Shown one piece after another: positions 45,291 through 57,430 of a DNA stretch of 64,000 bases. The position numbers and the translations under genes are program-made. The notes under the pieces are model-generated. The model worked only from the letters and a program-made list of their open reading frames with translations. It did not search any database and was not told where the DNA came from. Position 1 is the first letter of the stretch. Every line of letters starts with the position of its first letter. The stretch lies in contig OX291547.1 in NCBI GenBank assembly GCA_946406115.1, positions 12,219,001 to 12,283,000 on the forward strand, written 5' to 3'. This DNA is from Apoda limacodes. Lineage: Eukaryota; Arthropoda; Insecta; Lepidoptera; Limacodidae.

Positions 45291-46400
45291 GCAGGATTTG
45301 GACTAAGACCTAAATATAAGACTTTAAAATTGTAATTGTTCTATAAGTTACTATTAATAGTAAATAAATAAAAAAAAAAACATTCATAGTTGAGTTTCGG
45401 TTTTAAACTGCGTTCGCAATTACTTCGGAAAGCGATTACAGCTGATTACTGCGAGGTTTAAACAGATAACTGTAGTTCAGTTTACGATAAGGATTCTGTA
45501 AAGTTTGTGTACAGTGCATAAAGAGCAATGAATCATCTTCATCACCAAACGTCATTTTGGTTACCCTAGCTCGTAACAAAATCTATTTCTTAATTGAAGA
45601 ACATTTTCGTGTATAAGAAAACAATTGATTTTTCAAAAGAATCAGACCGCGCAATAATAAAATATAGGCACATTACCTATATCAATTAATTAATTTTACT
45701 ACTTTTATAAAAACTTTAATAGAATATTCCACTAAGTTTAGAGGTATCTACTTTATAAACTATTTGCGTTGACAGTATTTTTATGTAAATAAAACTTTTT
45801 AAATTATCAAAAAATACCAGAAACTGACAGAAAATCAAAGTTTTTGGTAAAATGCCTGACCCGCAAAACTAGCCTAACGGATGACCGGCCATCGGCTGAC
45901 GTCACAGCGCCTAAGACTCGCCGCGCGTGTAAGAATTTACTATTATTTTTTTTATTTCCATTTCGATTAATATATTAATCCAATAGTGTAAGTACATGAA
46001 TATCAATGAATTTTGTGCAGTTGTGTACAAAATTTTTTCTTTAGTAAAAAGCGTTTTAAGGGAAATAAGAATATTAATAAAAAAAAATATGATTTCGGAA
46101 TATTGCTAGATTCTTGCCACTTATAAAAAAAAGGCTTCTAGCTTTTTTTCATACAAATACCTGAATTTAACGAGAAGCAGATTATTACTTGCTATAATAG
46201 CTCTTTGTAATATCATTATCTGATTTGTTAATATTAATAATAAAACGAAAACAATAACGTGAATGTGTATGTATCTGTTTGCCGCCTTTTGCCGCGCACT
46301 AAACTATCTAGTAGGTAGGTCTGGTAGGCATTGAAATAGTATTGTAGGTATTTCAATTGAGCCCAAAGCAAAGCCCAAAAAGTTCTTGCCGATATAGGTG

Positions 46401-46443
46401 TAATCAATCACATTTCAATCATAATCAATCACATTTCAATCAT
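46401..46443. repeat. 21-22 bp tandem duplication
   Basis: 'taatcaatcacatttcaatc' is repeated twice head to tail. Confidence 0.9.
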
Positions 46444-46570
46444 CTATTGTGTTATATAATCCGATTTCTTACCCCAGAAGACCGGGTATCTATCTTTTGA
46501 AGATTAACCCGATACAAAAAGAAGGTATAGCGTAGAAAATCTATTGGTAGATATCTAAATAAACACTTAC

Positions 46571-46754
46571 GCCGAATGGTCTTCACAGAAATATAATCTT
46601 GTTTTTTTAGAGAGCTCATGACTTTGCCCCTTTTCCTAACATTTACGTCTTTAGGCACCTTTATAAATATTTTATCCGGTGTAGATAAAGTTGTTGACTT
46701 ACATTTTGGAACAACACAATATTTATATTTATTATATGACTTCTGCTTAGACAA
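46571..46754 (-). CDS. THAP-type zinc-finger N-terminal exon (partial)
   Basis: Minus-strand reading begins MSKQKSYNKYKYCVVPKCKS and includes TPDKIFIKVP and an RKRGKVM stretch before the donor-like gtaagt at 46565-46570. The C-x4-C start, the PDK.F..VP core and a basic helix fit the first half of a THAP domain (C2CH zinc finger, DNA binding). The second half, with the C-x2-H pair (usually CEDHF), would be in a following exon that I cannot find in 45900-46560. The Trp normally after the basic run is missing. Probably a remnant. It could be an unrelated small gene, but the motif order is persuasive. Confidence 0.5.
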
Positions 46755-47187
46755 ACTCTCGTTCTGTAGATTAGTGCGCGTACATACCTATAGCAGTTAG
46801 CAGTGTAATTACGCGGTCTCAAGCGCTGTGACGTCATTTTACTCCGCGCCGCTAGCGCCACGTAAGAACTAACGTTTTTGCTCATGCACTAAAAAAACGA
46901 ACTTAAAACTGAAACTTAGTCAGTTTTTATCGTATGATGATCTAATTTGCATCAAAATTTAAGTTTTGAAAAATCTTTTCATAGAAAAAAAACTGCTTTA
47001 TCATTATAGACAATGATAGACGTGCGAATTTGGTAAATTTGTAACTTTGCTATTGTGTTCTACAGCTTTTTTACCGGTTTTTTTAAATTTTTATTAGCGA
47101 AATTGTCGAATTCATTAGTTCACCGTAAATGGAGGTATTCCTTTGTCTTTTTAAAGTAAAAAAATAGAAAAAAAGAAACTAAGTAGC

Positions 47188-47815
47188 GTGCAACGTTTGC
47201 AATTAGTAGATCTACCTACCAGAGTTCAGGCCCAACAGCAGCTTCACCTCATGAGGGATGATTACATTAGCGAAGACATGGTCAAGAAAAGACTTGCTGA
47301 GGTAAACCTGAAGCCTTACAGGCCAGCAAATGGTCCCAAACTTGAAGCAGGGCATCGGTTACCAGATTGAGGTATGCTCGTGACCACCTACAGTGGGGTG
47401 AAGAAGAATGAGCAAAAGTCTTGTTCACGGATGAGTCACGTTTCTCATTATTCACTCATGATGGAAGGCGAAAAGTCTACTGGCGGCCTGGTGAGTGATA
47501 TGTTCAAGCCTGCTTTGCAGAAAGAGTCCAATACGGCGAGGGCTCTGTACACGTATGGGCTGGCATCTCTTCGGAAGGTCGCACACAGTTAGTGGCCATA
47601 GAAAATGGCACTCTGACCGGTGCATACCCCATATCTGGTAAATGTTGGTGAGACGACGCAGACGACCTCCTGTCACCTTCCATGATCTTAAACAGGCCCT
47701 GATAGAAGAATGGGAGAATATCCCCAACATCGTCTCCGAAACCTCGTCTTCAGTATGCCAAACAGACTCGAAGCTGTGATCAGAGCCAGAGGAGGCAAAA
47801 ACAGTTATTAAAAAG
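47188..47815 (+). pseudogene. Tc1/mariner-type transposase remnant
   Basis: The plus strand, over several frames: DLPTRVQAQQQLHLM (47210), VNLKPYRPANGPKL, then RYARDHLQWG (47370) and KVLFTDESRFSLFTHDGRRKVYWRPGE (47415-47490), GSVHVWAGISSEGRTQ and GTLTGA (~47625). It then jumps to a C-terminal part TFHDLKQALIEEWENIP (47680-47730) and MPNRLEAVIRARGG (~47755-47800). The first catalytic Asp (FTDES) is present. The segments with the second Asp (DNA.PH) and the Glu (NPIEH.W) are deleted between ~47630 and 47645. Stops lie in GEEE*A and RPGE*Y. The minus-strand 182-codon frame over it is a shadow. Inactive. Confidence 0.88.
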
Positions 47816-47917
47816 GTGATTTTAAGACTACAAATACCTTTTTTAGGGTCTTTTGAGTTTTTCCATTCAGTAAAAATGCCTACTTTTTGTTTATATGTTT
47901 TATTTATGTTAAAAACA

Positions 47918-48083
47918 TTACACAGAAGATGTATTTCTGTTGCCGCTACAACAGCAAATACTAAAAACAGAATAAAATAAATATTTAAGGGGGCTCCCAT
48001 ACAACAAATGTGATTTTTTTGCCGTTTTTATAGATAATGGTACGGAACCTTCCGTGCGCAACTCGCACTTGGCTGATTTTTTA
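47918..48083 (-). repeat. Partial copy of the 36556-37011 repeat
   Basis: The minus strand reads 'tcagccaagtgcgagttgcg', 'aaggttccgtaccatta', 'aatcacatttgttgtatggg' and 'ggcaacagaaatacatcttc', matching 36556-36880. Confidence 0.8.
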
Positions 48084-48507
48084 CTTAGATCCTTTAAATA
48101 AAATAGCCTTAAATACACGGCTTATTTAGTTTTACTTATTCAGAAAAATAAGTGTACTGTACGCTGTGACGTGTGAATCTATAAGTTTTGCAAGACGCAT
48201 CGTTTGGGTCCATAATACGCGAAAATGTCATTTTCGTAAATTTGCCTTGGTTGAATAATTACTTCGTGAATCATTTTAGATGCTGAGACAAAGTTGCGAA
48301 TGTGATTTATTTAAATATAAGATTATTTATTATTTAAATAATAATAGTACATAAAAAAGAAAGAAAAACTACTAAGTATTCCACTCACACTGCCAGAACT
48401 TCACATATGCCAGAAAAATTTTAATGTACTATTTGAAAATTAAAGGCAAAATGTATTTTTAAAAAATGTAAATAGCAGATTCGCAAGTTTTCCATGGACC
48501 TGACGAT

Positions 48508-48805
48508 ATATAGCATAGCATACCTATCAGTTAAGTCCGTTCCGTGGAAAAAGGAACTAAAACACGATTTTATGCACCTTACCTATACCAATTAATACAT
48601 TATACTATCTTTATAAAAACTTCAATTGTCATCATGCACGACACACTGCCATATCATTATAGATTCATGAAGATTAATTATTGTCTTGTTATATGTATAT
48701 GTTTCTCTGATACGTGATAGTACACATATAGCATAGCATATCAGTTAAGTCCGTAACGCTAAAAGAGAGCAGTAAAAAAAGGAACTAAAACACAATTTTA
48801 TGAAA
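48508..48805. repeat. Direct repeat pair ~220 bp apart
   Basis: 'atagcatagcat' + 'atcagttaagtccgt' + 'aaaaaggaactaaaacac' appears at 48508-48575 and again at 48727-48795, with small insertions in the second. The function is unknown. Confidence 0.75.
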
Positions 48806-48884
48806 TCAGTGCTGTGGAATCAGTTTGCATAACGACAGTAGCTCCACATATGTGGGACTTTTTTCTTGGAACCGTTTTTTACTC

Positions 48885-48995
48885 GGCGAGACAGCGACAC
48901 GCGGTGGGCGGGTGAGACCGCGGCGCGGCGCTTGCGTCATCACCTCCCGCTGCCTCGCCCCCTCCCGCTTAACCTCCAGCACCCGGTCACACTCG
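48885..48995. other. GC-rich patch inside intron 1
   Basis: A dense CpG-rich stretch ('gagaccgcggcgcggcgctt', 'cctcgccccctcccgctt') of about 110 bases in an otherwise AT-rich intron. Short open frames on both strands carry no domain. It may be an alternative first exon/promoter or part of a mobile element; undecided. Confidence 0.4.
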
Positions 48996-50910
48996 GTCAA
49001 ATAAACACTGTCTTCATGAATGACCGAGTTTATACATTACAGGAATTCATTTTAATCTAATACTAGTAAGGCAGTATCATTAGATGTGTTTTACTCATTT
49101 ACATTAATATGAGCAACGACACATAGGAACAGTGATGATTCTATTATCTATATTCATTGTACAAAATAGGTGAAATAGTAACATTAGCAGTCTCTTGCAT
49201 TGTTGTATTTCCCTGGCTCTAAATGTGTGGATCGACGCACACCAAAAGCTTACGCAAGCGTTGTAAGTTCGCCTGCACATACTTATCTATGTCCAAGCGT
49301 TTAGACCGAAGCGGCATTTTGAAAATTCTTGGTAAAACCGGTAAAACCTCAAATATGAATCTGGCCTTAGCAGTTTACCTGACCTTTATTTTTTTAATCT
49401 AAGGGGTTTTTACAGCTAATGATTTGAATGAATGAATAAATGAATTTTAAGTGGGCTATTTTATTTACTTAGAAAGCACTAGGAATATCAAAGGTACTAT
49501 CCTAAATAGCAATAAATTTCGAATTAAAATTAATCTTCTTATGTTCTATCCTTAACTTTTAAGTATAATTTTAACATATTATGACTTTAGAGGTACCTAT
49601 CTTTGAATTTTTTTTGATAATACTAGCAATACACAAAATAGATATAATTTGAAATATATTAGACTTTAAAGTAGCAAATACAATTGAATTGAACTGTATT
49701 TTTTTAAATTTATTATTAAATTACATATCTTAACATAACTTTTACTTATGTTAAATTAAGCTTCTAGTTTGTACTTGTGTAGAAGACAGTAGACAAAATT
49801 AAATTATTCAGTATATTAATGTGACAAAACCGAAAAAAAACCAATTATTTTAACTAGAATGTTTTCTGTTATTATATTATTTAAGAATATTGTCATATTT
49901 GGCTATCGACAATAGCTAACAATGTTACAGTAATAAAAAGAATTATATTATAGTAATTTAACAGATAAAAAATGCAGTCACTAAATAATATTAATAAATG
50001 TTAAGAATTATTAAATATAACTTTTGCTCTTTAATAACTATGTATTTAATTTATTTCTAAATATTGTTTTTATTATTTACTTAACTGATATTAACCTTTA
50101 AATCAGTCAATTACTTTTAACCAAAAATTTGAGCAAACCGCCTCGATAAAACGTGTGAATGGCCGGCAATTGCAAGCATTATATATGGAACAACGTTAGG
50201 CCATAAAGTTGGAACCAACGTGTGGAGCCGGGGTTTAGAGCGGTACTTATAGGAAAATAGGATAACGAAAGTATTAAGTCAGCATTATGTTTGCGTTTTA
50301 AAACTACATGTAAGATATATGTACTAACGTCTATATGTAGATTGTGGTCATTCTAACGCATCTAATCATCTACAATAACCTACGCACAGCACAATCTTAT
50401 ACAGACGTATAGACATATACTAAAGAAAAGACTCGCTTTGATATATCGTCTGTACAAATTAACTCGAATAGCATAACAATTTCTAAAAAATAGTGACCTA
50501 TGTTTGAACTGAACTGTCTTTGATGTCAATCTTTCCCCTATACCACATGTGGGGGATTTATAGGCTCCCACATGCCTACTGTCTCTAGCCAAGTGGTGTT
50601 GCTAAAAACGTGCTTAGAAAGTAGGAAATTTTTAGTTTCACACTGAATGCCCTTGTAAATTAAATTATACAAAATGTACAGACAGGATAATAAAGCACAT
50701 ACAAAGGAAAACATCTGAAAACTCTTGGTTATTGATAATTAGTATCAACAAAGAAATACCAAAATGAAGTATGAAAATAGTGAATTTATTTACACACAAC
50801 ATAGCACAAAAAAGAAAACTATACAGGGTAAACGTAGGAAAATAGAGTAATTTTACAAATAACGATGTATTAATGATGAATATTTATAATTTCTGTATAA
50901 AAAATAATGA

Positions 50911-51350
50911 TATCCCATCAAAAACATAAATATGAAATGAGAGCCAAGCTCAATATTATGAATATGCGCCGTTGTCGACAAGGTCAACAAAAGAATTGAG
51001 ATCTACATATATATGGGTGCCAGGTTCTGTGTAGAAAATCATAAAATTTTAGCTACAAGAAATTAAAAAGGAAAAAAAGAAATTGTGTTTATAATTGTCA
51101 GTTAAAATTTGAGAATTTATGTTACCTATTAAGTAGGAAACATTGTAGTAGTACCAAGAAACAAAAAAATGTTGTATAAATTCATTTTATAATGTTGCGT
51201 GTTCTTGAAACTAAAATTTTAGGAATTTCTACACAGAACTTATTATTATATAGATCTCAATTCTTTTGTCGAAGTCGACAACAACGCATATTCCTAATAT
51301 AATAAAATTGAACTTGGCTCTCATTTCACATTTATGTTTTTGATAGGATA
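50911..51350. mobile_element. Foldback MITE with ~140-bp inverted arms
   Basis: Left arm 50911-51050 ('tatcccatcaaaaacataaa', 'gagccaagctca', 'caaaagaattgagatct', 'gttctgtgtagaaa') is the mirror of right arm 51200-51350 ('gataggatata' end). The arms differ by scattered substitutions and small indels, so the copy is not brand new. The spacer is about 150 bases. TA flanks both ends, compatible with mariner-type insertion. No coding sequence. Confidence 0.9.
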
Positions 51351-52164
51351 TAAATCACAGCACGAGCATCACAAAATAATACGATGTGTGTTTATGTATA
51401 ATTATTTGGTACCAATTTTGACAATGATTTCGCCATTACAATTTGGTTTCTAGAATAGGCGCACTGATTCACTAGATCATGCTTATTCGACAATTTTACG
51501 GGTTCGGGTATAGCAGCCAAGTATTTCTTTGTACATTAATAATGTTTAACAGTAATGTACAATACCTAACCAGTTTTACCATTTCATATTTTTTTTTTAT
51601 TTATTCTTTAAACCAAGTATTTTATCTAATTAGAATATAAAATTAAAAAACATATAGTTTTTTTTCTTGTTTCCGTAATATGGTAATATTTTGCTGAGGA
51701 GACCGCAAACGTTACTATGTCTGCCGTTATGCAGTGTTAACTATTTCAAAAAATCAATAAATGATATAACTTATTAGTTAATTAGAATAAGGGATTTATT
51801 ATTGTATAAAATACTTATTATATTAATGAGGGCAATTTAGGATCAGCAAAAAGTTAGAGGCAATTACTATAAAACAAACAATATTTATCGATAGTATCAA
51901 ATTGGTCCGGATCCGGAATAAAATTATATTAAAGTATAGGTACCTACGTACCCTACTTTGTAACAAATATTTGTATAAGAATTGTAGTTCCATAAAAGTA
52001 TATGTAAATAATGTAGTAGGATGGTTGTGGGTACTTAAGATATTAGAACAAGATGGCCGTGATACTTTTCAATAGTCATTGTGAAAGAAAGGACGAATGT
52101 AACAAACAATTTAATGTCAATACATATATAGCTATCCTTTGCATTTAGGTCTGTATATAGACTG

Positions 52165-52393
52165 ACTAGCAAAAATAACTAGTCACTTACATAGACGAAA
52201 TTATTTCCTAAACAACTAATGATAGCTCATCAAGTCAAAAGAACATTGAAGTGTATTAAATCACTTATTTAATTATTTATGTGTAAAATAAAACTCGTTT
52301 TAATACACTTTTTGTTTCATGAAGCTATCTTTATTTGTTTATTAAATATCTTCGTTTATGTAAGTGACTGACTAGTTATTTTGGTTTGCTAGT
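52165..52393. mobile_element. Foldback MITE with ~45-bp inverted ends
   Basis: 'actagcaaaaataactagtc' + 'acttacatagacgaa' mirrors 'cgtttatgtaagtgactgac' + 'tagttattttggtttgctagt'. A second, inner pair ('agtgtatta' and 'taatacact') lies near the centre. 229 bp, non-coding. Confidence 0.85.
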
Positions 52394-52400
52394 GTACATG

Positions 52401-52456
52401 TAGGCATATATAAGGGGGTGTTTTAGAGCTTATATAAGTAGGCATATATAAGGGGG

Positions 52457-52496
<40 letters not shown>
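52401..52496. repeat. 38-bp duplication running into a (TA)n microsatellite
   Basis: 'taggcatatataagggggtg' starts at 52401 and 52439. After the second copy a TA run extends to about 52496. Confidence 0.92.
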
Positions 52497-52498
<2 letters not shown>

Positions 52499-52719
52499 TC
52501 GTTTAATTATCATTATTCTATACATGTAAAACATGAACAGGTCCGCCTGTTAGGATACCCTGCTGAGGTCTCAGAACATCGTGCCAAACTCATCAGCCTA
52601 TTTTTTATTTCTCGACTACGAAAATCAGTTGGTGAATAATTATTAAATTCCATTTTCACAATAATAATATGTTAACAAATTTTAAACTAAAATGTTACAA
52701 ACAAACATACAGTTTACTA

Positions 52720-53021
52720 TCCTACTAATATTATAAATGTGAAAGTTTGTATGTCTGGATGAATGCTTGTTACTCAATCACGCTTCAATCACTGGACGGA
52801 TCGGGATGAAACTTGGCATACACTTAGGTTACGTCTTGGAATAGCATATAGGCTTTTTATCTCGAAAAAATCAAAAGTTCCCAATGGGAATATCTATAAC
52901 AGAGTTCAAAGAACAATAGATGTAGCTATAGCAAACTTCATTAGTATAATTAAAGAGATAATTAAGGAGTTCCACGCCGATAACCGAATTCAGGGTGGGC
53001 GGAGCCGCTGGCAAAGCCTAG
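52720..53021 (+). mobile_element. Non-autonomous Helitron, Lep1-like
   Basis: 'tcctactaatattataaatg' start; 'gagccgctggcaaagcctag' end (TC...CTAG). The 87-codon frame 52763-53026 is a by-product. It matches 21810-22113 and 54443-54766 closely in plan. Confidence 0.88.
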
Positions 53022-53153
53022 TTTAATATATTTTAGTTTGCACTACATTCCTGCACATCATACACGTGTAAATCATCGATACCTGCTACGTGCAATGTAA
53101 CCGGAAACGTCTCGGTACGTACCTGCACCGCGCAGCAATTATACTCATGTACC

Positions 53154-53651
53154 TTAATGCTAATGGGTATGGCATACCCAAACGAGTTAAGTTTGCAAGA
53201 ATAATATAATTTATTCTTGCAAACTTGTAAGGTTTAAACCTTAATTAAGTGAATTTGCTAACATTACAATAATTTGCCTGTTAAAACATTTAGAAAAAAA
53301 ATCTGACACTCTATTTTTGGGCTTTAATTGTAATTTTTTGGAAAACTAAGAGTAAATTTTTGGGCTTTAATTGTAATTTTTTGGAAAACTAAGAGTAATA
53401 TTATCTTTATTCTTATTTCATAAAATATACATTAATATGACCAAGGTTATTTGGTAAGTTCATTGTTGTAAATAAATATATTTGTATTTTATACCGACAA
53501 AAACTGAGATAATTGAGATTTTCAACGTGCGGTCACGTGCTAGCGCCTATCGTACGTGGAACTGTGGCTTTTTGTATGCTTCAATAGTGTAATATGTATT
53601 TGTACACTGGTCGAAACGGCACGCTTTTGCTAGGGTATGCCATAGCCTTAA
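53154..53651. mobile_element. MITE with TTAA ends, copy B
   Basis: TTAA at both ends and inverted ends built round 'tatggcatacc' / 'ggtatgccata'. Homologous throughout to 38384-38846. This copy has an internal 43-bp tandem duplication (starts 53313 and 53356, 'atttttgggctttaattgta'). Confidence 0.85.
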
Positions 53652-54442
53652 CACTATCTTTATCACTTTGCGTGATCATGATCTACAATCATGATTCAGC
53701 CAAATGGTCTTATTGGAAATAGATTTTATACTAGATGTCTCTATATTTTGTCAGTTCCGCGGTGGCTAGCCTTCAGGTACAAAGGAACACGTAGGTAGTT
53801 AGTTATATACCGAACTATTTCTAACTACTGTCAATTCTATATTATTATTTAGGTTTACCTTTTGTTGTCTTCACAAATCAGTATTTTGAACACTTTTAGC
53901 TTTATAATGCAGCTTGAATAACACACGTGTTTTTAACTTTACATTATCACACATATGCGGTAATGTTATATTTTCTTAATATCCCTAGTAGCTTGGGCTG
54001 CAACTCCGCTTGATGTGTTACAACTTTTATCAAACTGTAATATTGAAGACCCTTTTGTTGTCTCTAAAATTTTGCTTGCTTATAATAAACGTAGCATTAA
54101 ATTACTTTACTAGAATCGAGTTTATTTGGTAAACTGATTATTTACCCATTCACTGATGGTGTTTTTTTACAATTTAAATTAAATTAGTAAACATCGAATT
54201 TCGAATAATGTCAATTATTGAGTCCGAAGCATTTCCTGTTTTTTTTAAACAATACAAATATTTGTTACGTTGAATAATAACTGATTTATCGTTTAAATTG
54301 TGTAAATAAATCTCATCTATTCTCGTTTCTGTTCTATATTTAGACTTACTCTAAATCTTGTTTAACTATCCAAGGGATACGTGCTCGCGCGGGCACTGCC
54401 CCGTAGGCAGTAGATTCAACGGTTGAGTACAATTATGTTTTA

Positions 54443-54766
54443 CTAGATTTTGCCAGCGGCTCCGCCCGCCCTAAATTCGGTTATCGGCGTGAACTCCTAA
54501 CTCCAATTAATTAATTAATTAGTTAAACCAATAAATTGCTATATCATGCTATAGGTGCAGCAATAGTTCGTTGAACTTTGTTATTATTTAGTTATTCCCG
54601 CAGGTAGTTTTGAATTTTTAGGGATAAAAAGTAGCCTATATGCTATTCCAGGACCTAACCTATGGTATGCCAATATTCATTCCGATGCGTCCAGTGGTTA
54701 AAGCGTAATTGAGTAACAAACATCCATCCAGACATACAATCTGTCACATTTATAATATTAGTAGGA
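54443..54766 (-). mobile_element. Non-autonomous Helitron, Lep1-like, minus strand
   Basis: The minus strand starts 'tcctactaatattataaatg' at 54766 and ends at CTAG, 54446-54443 ('gcggagccgctggcaaaatc' just before). It contains 'gtttgttactcaattacgct' and 'cctggaatagcatataggct'. Confidence 0.88.
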
Positions 54767-55778
54767 TTCTATATAGCCAATATTACTACCGCTCTCGGCG
54801 AGTATGTAATGCGGCTACGCTATATCAAAATCAATTAAAAATATTACATTCATCATTGTCTGGTTCGGGCCTCAACAACACTGAATATGTTAACCATAAA
54901 TCTAGAATATTCGAATTGTTTTTTTTTTCCTAATTTATACACCTACACGAAGATATTCGTCTTTGACAGCATGTTAGTCTCCGATGTTATTTGCTACGCA
55001 GTGGTAGTGCCAACTGGCAACCAACTTGTTTTCAAATATGTTTAGTAGATTACTAGACTTACCTGTGTAACTGAGTTAAACAAATATAATTCAATTTATA
55101 TGTCATAATAACAGGTACAAGACTCTCCTTTGCTAGATATAGGTTTCTTCCTTAAATTTCCAAAATGAACGGGCCAGCGGGGTACCTCCTGAAAACAGTT
55201 GTAATACCAATCCAATTTTAATTTAGTTCTGTGGCAAAATTAAAGTCGATCTCTATAGGTACACTTAAATCAAATTGTGTTAAGATTGATGTTGGTATTG
55301 CTTGCGGTCACAACACTTTGTTAGTTACAGTCATTAAAGAAAAACAACGAAATGGTTAGTGTAAACATAATTCCAAATAAAGATACTTGAGGCAGGCCAA
55401 TAGCCCTTAGAAGAGCATTAAATTAACGAAGATAAAACCGCTGGTAAGAGGTAGTTCTGCATAAAATAAGATTTCATTGTACGTATTTGTAAATATAGTC
55501 TACACAACACAAATTTAATGGAATATTTCGCTTTATAATTTAAAGCGTCATCCGACAATCATATCATAGTTATTGCAATAATCATTCTACACGAAGTATA
55601 CCAAAACCACATGTCACAACATTGACATCTCATCAGTTTCAATTTACTAACGTTTGCACACTATACACTCTTCAAATAACTCGACGTCGAGTTATTTTAG
55701 TTTGAAACAGCAAATTATTTAAACATTACCTCATAAAATCATTATTTTACTTATAAGCGATTAAATATCGAAAAATTA

Positions 55779-56055
55779 TCATCATTTAGCTGGTAGACAT
55801 CCACTACTGGGTATAGGACCTAAAGTCCTAAACGAACGGGTCTGATCGGCGTGCTTCCTTTTTCGCGGGCTTAGGGCCTACGTCTTAGTTCACTATTGTT
55901 CAGTGTAGTTCCACAGTACGTAGAAAAGGAGGACACTAACTCTATGATAATACTGTGACCTGGGTGGCCGTCCCAAACTGCGTGTTACGTATTGCGGTAC
56001 CAGCACCGTTCATGCCAGGCCACCACCTGCCCATTGCCACTACAGCCTACTAATA
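55779..56055. repeat. Diverged dispersed repeat ('ccactactgggtataggacc')
   Basis: The words 'gacatccactactgggtata' resemble the 'CCACTGCTGGGCATAGGCCT' sequence scattered through lepidopteran genomes. The following 250 bases are more GC-rich than their flanks. Boundaries are approximate. Confidence 0.4.
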
Positions 56056-57430
56056 GCTATTATACTATATATATTTTATTAACTATACACATAAGTAATC
56101 AAAATTATACTTACATTGCTATTTAAGGTGCCCTATTAACTCTGCCCTATTAACTCTGTCTAAATATTAATCCTTCGTTAAAATGACAAAAATACACAAA
56201 CAGGATGACATTTAAATATGTCTGTACCTTCCGATCTCGGTTTAGAGCTATTTATTTAGTGCTAATTATCTACTGAAGCGTAAGAGAAGTGAGCCATTTT
56301 TCAGTAAATGCATGCCTTTTCCTCCTTTTTTCTTTAATAAATACATCGAACCATCCATAGGTTACACGTGATTATTACACTTTTATTATATTTTTAGGAC
56401 ATCTTTTCTTTTGAAAAGCAGGATAAAGTTTTTTTTCTGATTTTCCACAATTAATAAGACACAATCAATATATGTTGTATAGCTAAATGAATGAATGAAA
56501 AATAAGGCAATTGCTGGTCGAACTCCCTCACTGAGGGCAACGTTCTTTTATTATTCTAATTAAAACCATTTCTTATTCTGTGTTACTCAGGGATAGTGTA
56601 ACTTTTTATTAGTAAAAGAATTTTCAGAAACGGTTGAGTAGCTGCAAGATTTTACGATCTACATAAAAAAGAACAAACAATCAAATTTTACCCGTTAATA
56701 ATATTATACAAAATACAAAAACTTGGTACATCACAAATCGCGTATTGTGTCAGTTTGTTCGAGATCATTCTAGACCTAACGCGACGAATAGGAACTATAA
56801 ACTCTGTCAGCTAAATGAATGTGAAAAGAAAAAAAATCGGTATTTATGCAACTGTTAAACTAGGTTTCATAATCATTTGTAAAAACAATTTCTTTGACAA
56901 GTACCTAAATATCTCCAAAACTTAACACAAAATTTGCATAATAGTCATATGAGAAATATTTCATGAGGACGTTACGTATAGTGCCTATTTCAAAAATGTA
57001 TGAAATAAAACGAATAACACCTGGTCATACTACCTATGCTATATATCTATATTGATAACTTCAAAACACATATGTGAGTTTTCTAGCCAGTTTTACCAGA
57101 AATGCTTACTACTAACAAACATATTAAGTATAAAAACATTACATTATAGCTTACGACAAGTAACATCATTAATCTGTTGTTCATTTTGTAAAAAAAATAG
57201 ATTTTTTTCACAGAGGCGCCAGTTACCTGCTGTATGCTTTAGTATGTGCTTTTAAATGTTTCAATCCTTTCATAATAATCACTCTGAGCTCACATGTTTG
57301 TGTGTACGTCAGTCGTCTTTTACATCTATTTCTTAACTATTTAATTTTGATTACCTACAAAAAAAAACAACCATCTTATGAAAACAATTGGTGCTACTAT
57401 GATTAGTCATAATCTAATTTATCTAATCTA

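Larger units (their letters stand above)
45899..46842 (-). mobile_element. Candidate DNA element carrying a THAP exon
   Basis: 'tgacgtcacagcgcctaaga' at 45899 recurs in reverse complement as 'tgacgtcacagcgcttgaga' ending at 46842: inverted repeats of about 25 bases flank 940 bases that include the THAP exon on the minus strand. THAP domains are the DNA-binding domains of P-element-type transposases, so a decayed P-like or related element is possible. The remaining interior has no transposase catalytic domain. Both repeats also contain the CRE palindrome TGACGTCA. Confidence 0.4.

Noticed and set aside
47452..48000. 182-codon minus-strand frame
   Set aside because: Antisense to the Tc1-like transposase remnant and to a dispersed repeat; no domain.
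52401..52500. Tandem repeats as a possible CRISPR-like array
   Set aside because: Only two units with no spacers, running into a TA microsatellite in a eukaryotic intron.
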